A stretch of DNA of 64,000 nucleotides. Source: Butyricimonas faecihominis (GTDB taxonomy: Bacteria; Bacteroidota; Bacteroidia; Bacteroidales; Marinifilaceae). Below, piece after piece: positions 8,277 through 15,321 of this stretch. The position numbers and the translations under genes were made by a program. The stretch covers positions 4,655,880 to 4,719,879 of the forward strand of contig NZ_AP028155.1 in the NCBI RefSeq assembly GCF_033096445.1, read 5' to 3'. The notes beneath the pieces were generated by a model. That model saw only the letters and a list, made by a program, of their open reading frames with translations, searched no databases and was not told the DNA's origin. The first letter of the stretch is position 1. Each line of letters opens with the position of its first letter.

Positions 8277-9380
8277 ATGCAGACAGAAAATAACATAACA
8301 GGAGCGGAATTTTTATCTGATTTAAACGTTTTATTATCCACGAGCGTGGGTTTGAATAGAAACGTGAAGCTGGCATTAAAGAAACTGGGAGAACACGAGC
8401 GTGCCGATCAGGTTTATATCGTGAGTATTAATCACGATATGACGTTTACCATATCGGAAGAATGGACTAGTACCGGGGAGTCAGTTTTTCCGGAGTCTGG
8501 AGAGAAGCGCAGTTTCTATTATGACAGGAAGTTGGAGCAGGATTTAGAGAGAGATAATTATATATATATTCGGGATATAAATGACGTGACGAACGAAAGT
8601 CTGAAGAATATCATGCAGGTGATGGGGGTAAATTGCGCTATATTTTTACCCTTGTATATATCCAGTCATCTTTTTTCCTTTTTGTGCTTGAGCCGCTGTC
8701 ACCACGAGGAATCGTGGTCGGGGGAAGAGATTGCGTTTTTGGTACAGGTGGCCTCCGTGCTATCCGGAGCGTTGGAGAAAGAACTGATTTTAAGAAAATT
8801 GGTGAAACATCATGCCTTGTATCAGGACTTTATCGAAAACCGGGTGGATTACATTCTTCGCCTGAACCGGCATTTACATGTCAGTTTCTCGAACAAGACG
8901 TTTTATTCCTTGTTCGGGGATAGTCCGGATGATATTATCGGGAGTCGGATCGGGGATCTAATGACTGAAATGGATATTTCATCAAAGAAATTGGAGGAAG
9001 TGGTGAAGTTCCCGGAGGATTTGTTGACGTTTAATGCCAAGGTGATGCATGGTGACGAGGTGGTATTTATCGAGTGGCATGCTTACTCGGTTAGGTTAGA
9101 TCGAGATCACGCCGAAATTCACTTGATCGGACATGACGTGACTCGTTTTAAAGAGATGGAGCGTGAATTGGCATTGTTGAAAACTGAATTGCAAACTTTC
9201 TCCGAAACCATGTACCCGATGTGGAAATCGATCAAAAATAATTTGTCGGGAGAGAACGAAATTGGTAATAATGAATCATTTGATGATTTAAGTCAAAAGG
9301 CTATGGCATTTAATCGGCTCTACGAGGAACTTTTATCAAAAATTGGTTATAAATTTGTAGTGAATGCATATAGATCATAG
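8277..9380 (+). CDS. GAF-PAS sensory protein without kinase domain
   Basis: 367 aa, cytoplasmic. A GAF-like domain spans about residues 15-170 (pattern VYIVSINHD...CAIFLPLYISSHLFSFLCLSR...EEIAFLVQVASVLSGALEKE). A PAS fold follows at about 185-295 (VDYILRLNRHLHVSFSNKTFYSLFGDSPDDIIG, ending IHLIGHDVTRFKEMERELA). The C-terminus is helical. No histidine kinase or output domain is present. The last 17 bases overlap the next gene, a hybrid kinase, which suggests translational coupling and that the two proteins form one sensor. It follows the tRNA-SRP operon divergently. Confidence 0.8.
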   Translation: MQTENNITGAEFLSDLNVLLSTSVGLNRNVKLALKKLGEHERADQVYIVSINHDMTFTISEEWTSTGESVFPESGEKRSFYYDRKLEQDLERDNYIYIRDINDVTNESLKNIMQVMGVNCAIFLPLYISSHLFSFLCLSRCHHEESWSGEEIAFLVQVASVLSGALEKELILRKLVKHHALYQDFIENRVDYILRLNRHLHVSFSNKTFYSLFGDSPDDIIGSRIGDLMTEMDISSKKLEEVVKFPEDLLTFNAKVMHGDEVVFIEWHAYSVRLDRDHAEIHLIGHDVTRFKEMERELALLKTELQTFSETMYPMWKSIKNNLSGENEIGNNESFDDLSQKAMAFNRLYEELLSKIGYKFVVNAYRS

Positions 9381-10488
9381 TGAATATACAATCCTTTTGG
9401 CTGACGATTCTGTTTCGAATTTGGAAAAGATGAAAAGCCTGCTGGCTGGAGAGAATTTTAAATTATTACCTACTCTGGAAGCGGACGAGGTGTTTCTACT
9501 CGCGAAGTTGAGGTTGCCGGATATGATTATTATTCGCCTAGCTTTAGAGGAAGGAAAGGGGGTTACCGTGGTTCGCCAGTTGAAACAGAGCGCCCTGACC
9601 AAACAGATCCCGATTCTTTACATGACGATCCCCAATCGTTACGAAGATTTTCGGAAAGTAGTTGATTACGAGGGGGTGGAGTTTGTTTCCCGTCCGTTGA
9701 GTAAAAGGGAGTTGATCCTGCGAATAAACAATCAATTGCTTTTACTGGAATCACAACGTATCATCGAGAGGCAGAATGAACGTATCCAAAGCGTATCCCG
9801 TTCTAAAGACAAGCTATATTCCGTTATCGCTCATGATTTGCGAGCCCCGATAGGTACACTTAAAATGATTCTTGAAGCGCTTGATCACCAGAAGGAGAAA
9901 ATTCCGGATGATAATATAAAGAATCTTATCAAGATGTTGCAGGAGACCACGGATGAGGCTTTCCTGTTGCTGGAAAACCTGTTGCTATGGAGTAATAGCC
10001 GGAATGGATTATTACAGCCGTACAGGCAGGCATTTTCTTTCACGGAGGCGGCGAAAGAAGTGATCGTGTTGCAGGAGAATATTGCAGAGGCGAAGGGAAT
10101 AAAAATTTGCAATCATATTGATCGGCCTTTTACCGGGTACGCGGACGTGAACATGATGAAGACCGTGTTGCGTAATTTATTATCCAATGCGATTAAATTC
10201 AGTTACACGGGGGGAAGGATTGATGTGGATTGCAGGGAAGAAAACGCTTTTTTGACGGTAATCGTGAAGGATAGAGGGCAGGGAATCAGTGAGGAACATC
10301 AACAAGGCTTGCTGGATGATGGATTACATTTTATTTCTTACGGGACGCAGAAAGAGAAAGGGAGCGGGTTGGGGTTACAACTCTGCAAGGATTTCGTGAG
10401 AATGAATCATGGGAAATTATGGTTCGAATCGAAAGAGGGAAAAGGTACCACGTTTTATTTTTCCGTGCCCGTGGGAGAGAGTTTATAA
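9364..10488 (+). CDS. Hybrid sensor kinase: pseudo-receiver plus HisKA/HATPase
   Basis: 374 aa. An N-terminal receiver-like domain (about 8-125) keeps the acidic pair DD at 14-15. The phospho-acceptor position reads PDMIIIRL, so Arg58 replaces Asp, and the conserved Lys is Arg110 (SRPLS). It therefore should not be phosphorylated in the usual way. After a coiled linker, HisKA has H157 (IAHDLRAP), and the HATPase has N-box NLLSNAIKF, G1 DRGQGIS and G2 GSGLGLQL, so the kinase looks active. No cognate response regulator is adjacent. It overlaps the GAF-PAS gene by 17 bases and ends 18 bases from a convergent gene. Confidence 0.85.
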   Translation: MHIDHSEYTILLADDSVSNLEKMKSLLAGENFKLLPTLEADEVFLLAKLRLPDMIIIRLALEEGKGVTVVRQLKQSALTKQIPILYMTIPNRYEDFRKVVDYEGVEFVSRPLSKRELILRINNQLLLLESQRIIERQNERIQSVSRSKDKLYSVIAHDLRAPIGTLKMILEALDHQKEKIPDDNIKNLIKMLQETTDEAFLLLENLLLWSNSRNGLLQPYRQAFSFTEAAKEVIVLQENIAEAKGIKICNHIDRPFTGYADVNMMKTVLRNLLSNAIKFSYTGGRIDVDCREENAFLTVIVKDRGQGISEEHQQGLLDDGLHFISYGTQKEKGSGLGLQLCKDFVRMNHGKLWFESKEGKGTTFYFSVPVGESL

Positions 10489-10506
10489 AGTATTACTTTA
10501 CAAACT

Positions 10507-11106
10507 CTAGGACACTTGTTGTAGTTGGCTATTGCCGGATTTTAACGCCTTGTACATTTTTAGCGCCCCCCACGCGTCGGTTGCCGCGTAGTGTAATTGT
10601 GCGGGGGTCAATCGTGGGGCTTCCCAGTTTGACGTCCGTTGTCGTTTGGATATTTTCACCTTGAAAATAATCGACATTAATTTAGAGAATGACATCTCTT
10701 CTATGCCGAATGCCTTGGCAAATATTTGTAAATCCAGAAAGCTTGCCGGGATGAAATTGGCTAGTTTCCTAAGTCCCCGGATGTCATCGCGTATCCCGAC
10801 ACCGATTTTCATTATATTTTCATTGGCCAAAAGATCCTGTAACGATTCGGACAGGCCGCATTTGTTCAATCGGAATAAGTATACCCGTTTGTCGGTGGCC
10901 AGTTGTAACAGGCCTACCTGATGTGTTACCCCTTTCTTGAATGCCGGTTTGGTTTCCGTGTCGAACCCGATGTACGGGTAGGACGATAAATCGTCCACGG
11001 CCGCGTCAACTTTATCTTCATGATCAATCACGATGATCTCCCCGTCAAACGTGAAGTTTGGTAATTCTTCTATTTCTTCCTCGCTGATCTTCGTCTTGTA
11101 TTCCAT
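10507..11106 (-). CDS. 3-prime-5-prime exonuclease domain protein (DEDDy)
   Basis: 199 aa. DnaQ/RNase D-type fold with Exo I FDTETKP (Asp and Glu), Exo II around GVGIRDDIRGL and Exo III HYAATDAWGALKMY (Y-x3-D, the DEDDy class). It lacks the HRDC domain of true RNase D, so it is a stand-alone exonuclease-domain protein common in Bacteroidetes. It is the second gene after the DUF5063 gene, with an 11-base gap, and converges on the sensor-kinase gene. Confidence 0.85.
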   Translation of the reverse strand: MEYKTKISEEEIEELPNFTFDGEIIVIDHEDKVDAAVDDLSSYPYIGFDTETKPAFKKGVTHQVGLLQLATDKRVYLFRLNKCGLSESLQDLLANENIMKIGVGIRDDIRGLRKLANFIPASFLDLQIFAKAFGIEEMSFSKLMSIIFKVKISKRQRTSNWEAPRLTPAQLHYAATDAWGALKMYKALKSGNSQLQQVS

Positions 11107-11117
11107 GTCTATCTCTC

Positions 11118-11654
11118 TTACATGGAGTCGTCCGTGTCTACTACCTTATATATTGCCAAGTGTATCGCTCTTAATACGCTGGCACACGCCTTCCCCCAGT
11201 ATAATTCAAAACTGTTATTTAACTGCCATAATGCTTCCTCGATGACATCGATCATCCCACTGCGATATGCGGAAATGAAATTTTTCAAATCTTGGTAAAT
11301 ATCACAAAGTTTCTCGGAAATCGAGTTCACGACCGGAGTTTCGCTGTATTGCATATTCTCGTCGAAAACTTCCAGATATTCGTCATTCTCGCCCAGTGTC
11401 CGGCTTAATGTCGCGAGCAAGGCGTTGTAATCCTCCTCGGTTACCACCTCTTCCATCATACCGAGGTTGTCACTTTCGCACGAGGGTAACAAACTGCCTT
11501 TCAAGTAAATTAGCGGGATGAATTTTTGTAGCTTCGAAAGTAACTCGCTGGCATCTTCTTCGTGGGAACCTTCTAGGTATCCGCAAAACTCTTTCGCAAC
11601 AGCAACGAATTCAATGACCTCCCGGCTATATCCTATATGTTGTAAATCGTCCAT
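11118..11654 (-). CDS. DUF5063 domain protein
   Basis: 178 aa from the ATG at 11654. A start at 11675 would overlap the predicted promoter, whose transcript starts near 11669, so the shorter form is preferred. It is an acidic, helical cytoplasmic protein (EFCGYLEGSHEEDASELLSKLQKFIPLIY) matching the DUF5063 family of Bacteroidetes, function unknown. It is first in a two-gene unit with the DEDDy exonuclease. Confidence 0.75.
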   Translation of the reverse strand: MDDLQHIGYSREVIEFVAVAKEFCGYLEGSHEEDASELLSKLQKFIPLIYLKGSLLPSCESDNLGMMEEVVTEEDYNALLATLSRTLGENDEYLEVFDENMQYSETPVVNSISEKLCDIYQDLKNFISAYRSGMIDVIEEALWQLNNSFELYWGKACASVLRAIHLAIYKVVDTDDSM

Positions 11655-11674
11655 AATCTTTTTTATTTTCACCA

Positions 11675-11682
11675 CAAAATTA
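11675..11682 (-). promoter_or_regulatory. -7 box of the DUF5063-exonuclease unit
   Basis: TAATTTTG on the minus strand (11682-11675) fits TAnnTTTG and decides the start codon of the downstream gene. No clear -33 box. Confidence 0.45.
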
Positions 11683-11753
11683 CCAAATATCTTAGACTAT
11701 CTGTAATCTGCGGGAAAGTTTTTCATGATTGTTCAATAATATGGAATAAAAAA

Positions 11754-11861
11754 GTGCGGCTACGTTCATCGCGAAGTAACCGCACCGAGACTAGCAACAA
11801 TCTACATTCACTATACTCCCTGGCTGTGACCCCGGGAATTCTCACTCTCTACCTATGCTAG
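11754..11861 (-). ncRNA. Candidate small RNA with intrinsic terminator
   Basis: No credible protein is encoded at 11676-12437. On the minus strand, CTAGCA (11861-11856) pairs with TGCTAG (11796-11791) around an inner TTCCC...GGGAG hairpin. A GC-rich terminator hairpin follows (11785-11776 with 11763-11754, GTGCGGTTAC/GTAGCCGCAC) and ends in TTTTTT. A weak TATTTTTA near 11960 would give a transcript of about 190-200 bases. The size and long bulged stem recall 6S RNA, but identity is not established. Confidence 0.45.
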
Positions 11862-12056
11862 CAATCTCTTTATTTCCCTTTTGATGTTATCATCTGTCTG
11901 GTGAAATTGTACTATTGATACGCCTTGCAGGAAAAATCGTTGTAGAATTCCCGTTAAAAATAGATAAGAATTGGGATTGTTTGCAGTTCTCGTGAAAAAT
12001 AAGAAGAATTAGAATCTATTTTCTCGTCAGAATTATGAGAATTTTCCGGTTGTTGA

Positions 12057-12170
12057 GTGACAGTTGGGTGCTATCACCGCATACTCGTATCTTATCGCTT
12101 GATGATAACCACCATTTTAAAGAGCGATAAGTAAAATTAATAGGAGGTGATTTCAATTTCGTCGTGTCAC
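12057..12170. repeat. Nested imperfect palindrome (114 bp)
   Basis: Three nested arm pairs: GTGACA/TGTCAC (12057-12062, 12165-12170), ATCACC/GGTGAT (12073-12078, 12146-12151) and CTTATCGCT/AGCGATAAG (12091-12099, 12123-12131). Probably a decayed MITE-like element or structured RNA. An 82-codon frame crossing it is not believable. Confidence 0.45.
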
Positions 12171-12232
12171 AAGGATGTCTCCGGCAAACAAAAGTATGTA
12201 TTACATGTAATGCTTTCCGATCGTCTTTAGCG

Positions 12233-12253
12233 TGGTTTAACTGATGGTTTAAT
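12233..12253 (-). repeat. Two 12-bp units TGGTTTAAY
   Basis: TGGTTTAAC at 12233 and TGGTTTAAT at 12245 have a period of exactly 12. They match the repeats downstream of tRNA-Ser (14580) and tRNA-Phe (49010). Confidence 0.5.
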
Positions 12254-12437
12254 TTTCTAGTCAAATCAAGATGGATTAATAATGTTATCTAACTATCTAA
12301 TTATAAATGTATAATTGTTGTTCTAAAAATGTGTTTTTCTTCTTCATGCATGTACATTTTTCATGTTAATATTCACTCTACTGTAAGGCGACTTTAGAGT
12401 TGTTTTTTATGAACTAAATTGTATTATTCTATATTTT

Positions 12438-12746
12438 TCAATCTTGTTGAATATATTTGTTCTTGTTGCTGAACAGAATTATTAACATTAAAATATACAA
12501 AATCGGATGAAGGATATAGTTTAAATATGGAACTTTTAGCCAAGTGAAAATGTAATTCCCAATAATAATGATTATTCCCACAGAAAAAAGTACTTTAAAT
12601 ACGAATTTAGCAAGTTGCTTTACTTTAATTTTTTTCTTTTCTTCATTTGAAAGCGTATTGTACCCCGCTATTGTATTGGGAAATGTGAAGATTATAATAC
12701 TCAATACAATAAAGAATGTACCTATTATTAAATTGGGTGTCGACAT
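12438..12746 (-). CDS. DUF3784 family small membrane protein
   Basis: 102 aa, three hydrophobic segments: about 6-28, 47-69 and 74-93. The sequence GYNTLSNEEKKKIKVKQLAKF after the first helix is the hallmark of DUF3784 proteins, function unknown, inner membrane. It is a single gene in an AT-rich stretch, without a clear promoter box. Confidence 0.75.
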   Translation of the reverse strand: MSTPNLIIGTFFIVLSIIIFTFPNTIAGYNTLSNEEKKKIKVKQLAKFVFKVLFSVGIIIIIGNYIFTWLKVPYLNYILHPILYILMLIILFSNKNKYIQQD

Positions 12747-12919
12747 GCAAATAATTTATAGATAATGTTGATTTAATTGGTAAATATACAAAATTTTGGT
12801 GTTGTTTGACAATTAATAGGATGTTTCGGTTGTATTACTACTAAAAGTAAATTTTGTAATTAGCTATATGTGATATAGGGAGTTTTGAACAAATTCATGT
12901 TGTTCTGCTCTTCAGTTTG

Positions 12920-13105
12920 TGTAGAGAATCAAGTGTAATCTAACCGTGAAGTAATCGAGAAACTACCTCTCGTTCGTTGCTTATTCAGAGCTTAAGCGGG
13001 GCTTATTCTATCCGGGCTGCATGAGCCACGAGTAAGCTCTGAATCAGTTTCGAAAAAGAGGTATTTTCTCTCTTAATTCTCGGTAGGATTCCTATTACTT
13101 CTTTT
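12920..13105. repeat. Long imperfect palindrome upstream of the Fic gene
   Basis: A perfect 12-bp inverted repeat ATTCAGAGCTTA/TAAGCTCTGAAT (12983-12994, 13033-13044) is nested inside GAGAAACTACCTCT/AGAGGTATTTTCTC (12957-12970, 13057-13070). Weaker pairing continues outward to about 12920 and 13105. It resembles a MITE remnant or a long structured RNA. Nothing else is seen in the 452-base gap except the promoter box near 13168. Confidence 0.55.
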
Positions 13106-13167
13106 CAAATGTATATACCGCCCTGAATTTTGTATTTTCCCACTAGATATAAACACTGATAATTTCT

Positions 13168-13175
13168 TACCTTTG
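13168..13175 (+). promoter_or_regulatory. -7 box upstream of the Fic gene
   Basis: TACCTTTG fits TAnnTTTG, 24 bases before the start codon. A three-codon frame ATG GCA ACA TGA at 13191-13202 overlaps the Fic start in an ATGA arrangement. Confidence 0.45.
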
Positions 13176-13198
13176 TAATCAACTAAAAATATGGCAAC

Positions 13199-13960
13199 AT
13201 GAATAGCAAGTTGGTTGATTTATTAAAAGAAGTGGATTTATTGAAAGTGCGGTTATCATCCTTGCGTCCTTTACCTGTTGAGGCGTTAAAGAAAATACAA
13301 GATGCTTTGGATATAGAATACACTTACGAGAGCAACCGTATAGAGGGAAACACCCTCACTTTACAAGAAACAGCACTTGTTGTGAATGAAGGAATCACCA
13401 TTTCTGGTAAATCCATGCGTGAACACTTGGAGGCAATCAATCATGCAGAGGCTATTGACTATATAAAGGAGGTTGCCCAACAGGATATTGAAATAAGCCA
13501 AAGGACAATCAAGGAGATTCATGCACTTGTGTTACATGGCATAGATAGAGAGAATGCTGGAAGTTATAGAACCGTACCTGTAATGATCTCGGGTAGCACA
13601 CACGTACCGTCTCAACCTTGTTTGTTAGAGAAACTAATGGAAGATTTCATGCTTGCATTTCAAAGCATGGAAAAAGAAAATATTCATCCTGTTATTATCG
13701 CCGCTTACTTGCATGGTGAACTGGTGAGGATACATCCATTTATAGATGGTAACGGGCGTACTTCTCGACTTCTGATGAATCTTTATTTACTGCAAAAAGG
13801 TTATACTATCGTTACTCTTAAAAGTGATAATGATATGAAGTTACGTTATTACAAGGCTTTGGAGGTTTCTCACACGGAGCAACAACATGATGATTTTTAC
13901 TTGCTAGTTGCCGAAGCGGAAAAAGCTTCTTTGGAGAGGTATATTTCTATTTTAGAATGA
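13199..13960 (+). CDS. Fic family protein with intramolecular inhibitory helix
   Basis: 253 aa. The catalytic loop HPFIDGNGRTSR (179-190) matches HPFx(D/E)GNGRxxR, so nucleotidyl (normally AMP) transfer to target hydroxyls is expected. SNRIEGN (45-51) is the inhibitory motif upstream of the Fic core, whose Glu blocks ATP binding (class II Fic). No DNA-binding domain is seen at the C-terminus. The protein looks intact and autoinhibited. It converges with an MNT nucleotidyltransferase gene 243 bases away; there is no antitoxin-like gene next to it. The gap 13961-14203 holds nothing recognisable. Confidence 0.9.
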   Translation: MNSKLVDLLKEVDLLKVRLSSLRPLPVEALKKIQDALDIEYTYESNRIEGNTLTLQETALVVNEGITISGKSMREHLEAINHAEAIDYIKEVAQQDIEISQRTIKEIHALVLHGIDRENAGSYRTVPVMISGSTHVPSQPCLLEKLMEDFMLAFQSMEKENIHPVIIAAYLHGELVRIHPFIDGNGRTSRLLMNLYLLQKGYTIVTLKSDNDMKLRYYKALEVSHTEQQHDDFYLLVAEAEKASLERYISILE

Positions 13961-14203
13961 AAAATAACTTCATTTGTTAGAATGTTTCTGTAATTAAAGA
14001 TATTCACGTGTGTAATTTCCTTGTATGGTAAAGTTGGAAATAGAATGTCAAATCAATATATTATCATACATATAAATGTTTGATATTCTGCAATATTCAT
14101 TTGGTTTCCTTGCTTGCAAGTAGTACCTTTGCAACACGTGAACGAACAACCTGATTTACTTACTGTTGTTTGCATTCTTGTTTGTTAGAAATTCTTGGTA
14201 AAG

Positions 14204-14503
14204 TTATCCATATATTAACGCTTTGGTTTGCTCGATATTTTCTTTCAAGTAATGGTTACGAATGGCGTGTTCTTCTAGCAAATCAACTTCTCTTCCCAAA
14301 ATATCTTCTAAAGCGTATTTCAGATCAAAGAAATTATTAAAATAATCTGTTACTTGTGCTTTGTCGAAATTAACTATAAAATCAACATCACTCTCTTTGT
14401 TGAAACGATTCGTGAGGATAGAACCAAACACGAATAATTTACGAACCTTGTACTTCTTGCACAAGGCAATTATTTTATCCATATTTAATTCTATTAAATT
14501 CAT
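14204..14503 (-). CDS. Minimal nucleotidyltransferase (MNT type)
   Basis: 99 aa. The motif FGSILTNRFNKESDVDF (from about residue 26) has the GS pair and the two catalytic Asp (39 and 41) of the pol-beta superfamily. Such proteins usually pair with a HEPN RNase as antitoxin and AMPylate it (HepT-MntA). No HEPN gene lies on either side, so this copy is an orphan or has lost its partner. Confidence 0.85.
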   Translation of the reverse strand: MNLIELNMDKIIALCKKYKVRKLFVFGSILTNRFNKESDVDFIVNFDKAQVTDYFNNFFDLKYALEDILGREVDLLEEHAIRNHYLKENIEQTKALIYG

Positions 14504-14579
14504 GTTGTCATTCTTCTTTCTGTAAAGATAGTGATTGTTGAAGACAAAACAAAAACGTTGGGAATAACAACTTCGTTTT

Positions 14580-14600
14580 CGTTTTAACTCTTGGTTTAAC
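14580..14600 (-). repeat. 12-bp period repeat downstream of tRNA-Ser
   Basis: CGTTTTAAC at 14580 and TGGTTTAAC at 14592, about 105 bases beyond the tRNA-Ser 3-prime end, in the same motif family as 12233 and 49010. Confidence 0.45.
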
Positions 14601-14706
14601 TTTCAGTCGAAAACCGACATTAAAAACACCCTAAAACAGACCATGCTATTAAAACAAAAGAGAGTTAGAATTAACTTCCAACTCTCTGAAATTCAATATT
14701 TCCTAG

Positions 14707-14794
14707 CGGAAAGAGGGGGATTCGAACCCCCGAAACCCTTTAGAGGTTTACACGCTTTCCAGGCGTGCCAGTTCAGCCACTCCTGCATCTTTCC
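14707..14794 (-). tRNA. tRNA-Ser (GGA)
   Basis: 88-base class II tRNA: acceptor GGAAAGA/TCTTTCC, anticodon stem CACGC/GCGTG with loop CTGGAAA (anticodon GGA), a long variable arm and T-arm GGTTCGAATCC. The -7 box lies 11 bases upstream. Confidence 0.95.
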
Positions 14795-14804
14795 AAATGC
14801 GGGA

Positions 14805-14812
14805 CAAAGATA
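14805..14812 (-). promoter_or_regulatory. -7 box of tRNA-Ser
   Basis: TATCTTTG on the minus strand, 11 bases upstream of the tRNA 5-prime end. The -33 box is not clear. Confidence 0.5.
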
Positions 14813-14981
14813 GAAATTATTTTTAATGAACGTGTATGTTTTGGATTATTTTTGATGTTAAATCGTTGTGAGTTGGAAGTCAGTGAATAATATGTTAGAA
14901 CCTTGCCTTGGTTTGCGGGTTACCTTTGATGGTCTTGTTTTTCGGACAATCTATATATTTGTCGGTTACTCGCGTCGTACC

Positions 14982-15114
14982 CTCTTGGGAGTCTCGTTAG
15001 TAAGTTAACGGGAAGTCAACGGGAAGTTAACGGGAAATCAACGAGCGAACGCGGAGAATTTGTCACGGATCTTTACTGGACTTGTAATGGACTAACTAAC
15101 GAGACACCCAAGAG
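14982..15114. repeat. 133-bp element with 20-bp terminal inverted repeats
   Basis: CTCTTGGGAGTCTCGTTAGT (14982-15001) and ACTAACGAGACACCCAAGAG (15095-15114) pair at 19 of 20 positions. No ORF lies inside, and a tandem array sits next to the left arm. The size and terminal repeats are MITE-like. Confidence 0.65.
15003..15046 (+). repeat. Four 11-bp tandem repeats
   Basis: Units AGTTAACGGGA, AGTCAACGGGA, AGTTAACGGGA and a diverged AATCAACGAGC begin at 15003, 15014, 15025 and 15036. They lie inside the 133-bp inverted-repeat element. Confidence 0.8.
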
Positions 15115-15161
15115 AGTATACTGCAATACTGGCGAGAGTGTGGTAAGTGAAATACGAAAAA

Positions 15162-15184
15162 AGCGGTCCCGTTCGGAGACCGCT
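15162..15184 (-). terminator. Rho-independent terminator after the S46 peptidase gene
   Basis: On the minus strand AGCGGTC (15184-15178) pairs with GACCGCT (15168-15162) and is followed by a T-run. It lies about 140 bases beyond the S46 stop. Confidence 0.75.
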
Positions 15185-15321
15185 ATGTCAAGGAATCAAA
15201 CTAAGATCACTTTTTGGTGCGTGCTTCAGTGACCGATTGATTAAAAACATTAAATAATCGTAGTGTGCTTTTCGTATCAAGATTACTCACTCCTTGACCA
15301 AACAAATATAGTAATTTTTTA

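Noticed and set aside
12016-12264. 82-codon minus-strand frame
   Set aside because: It crosses a nested palindrome and a period-12 repeat, has no family features and odd composition; more likely non-coding.
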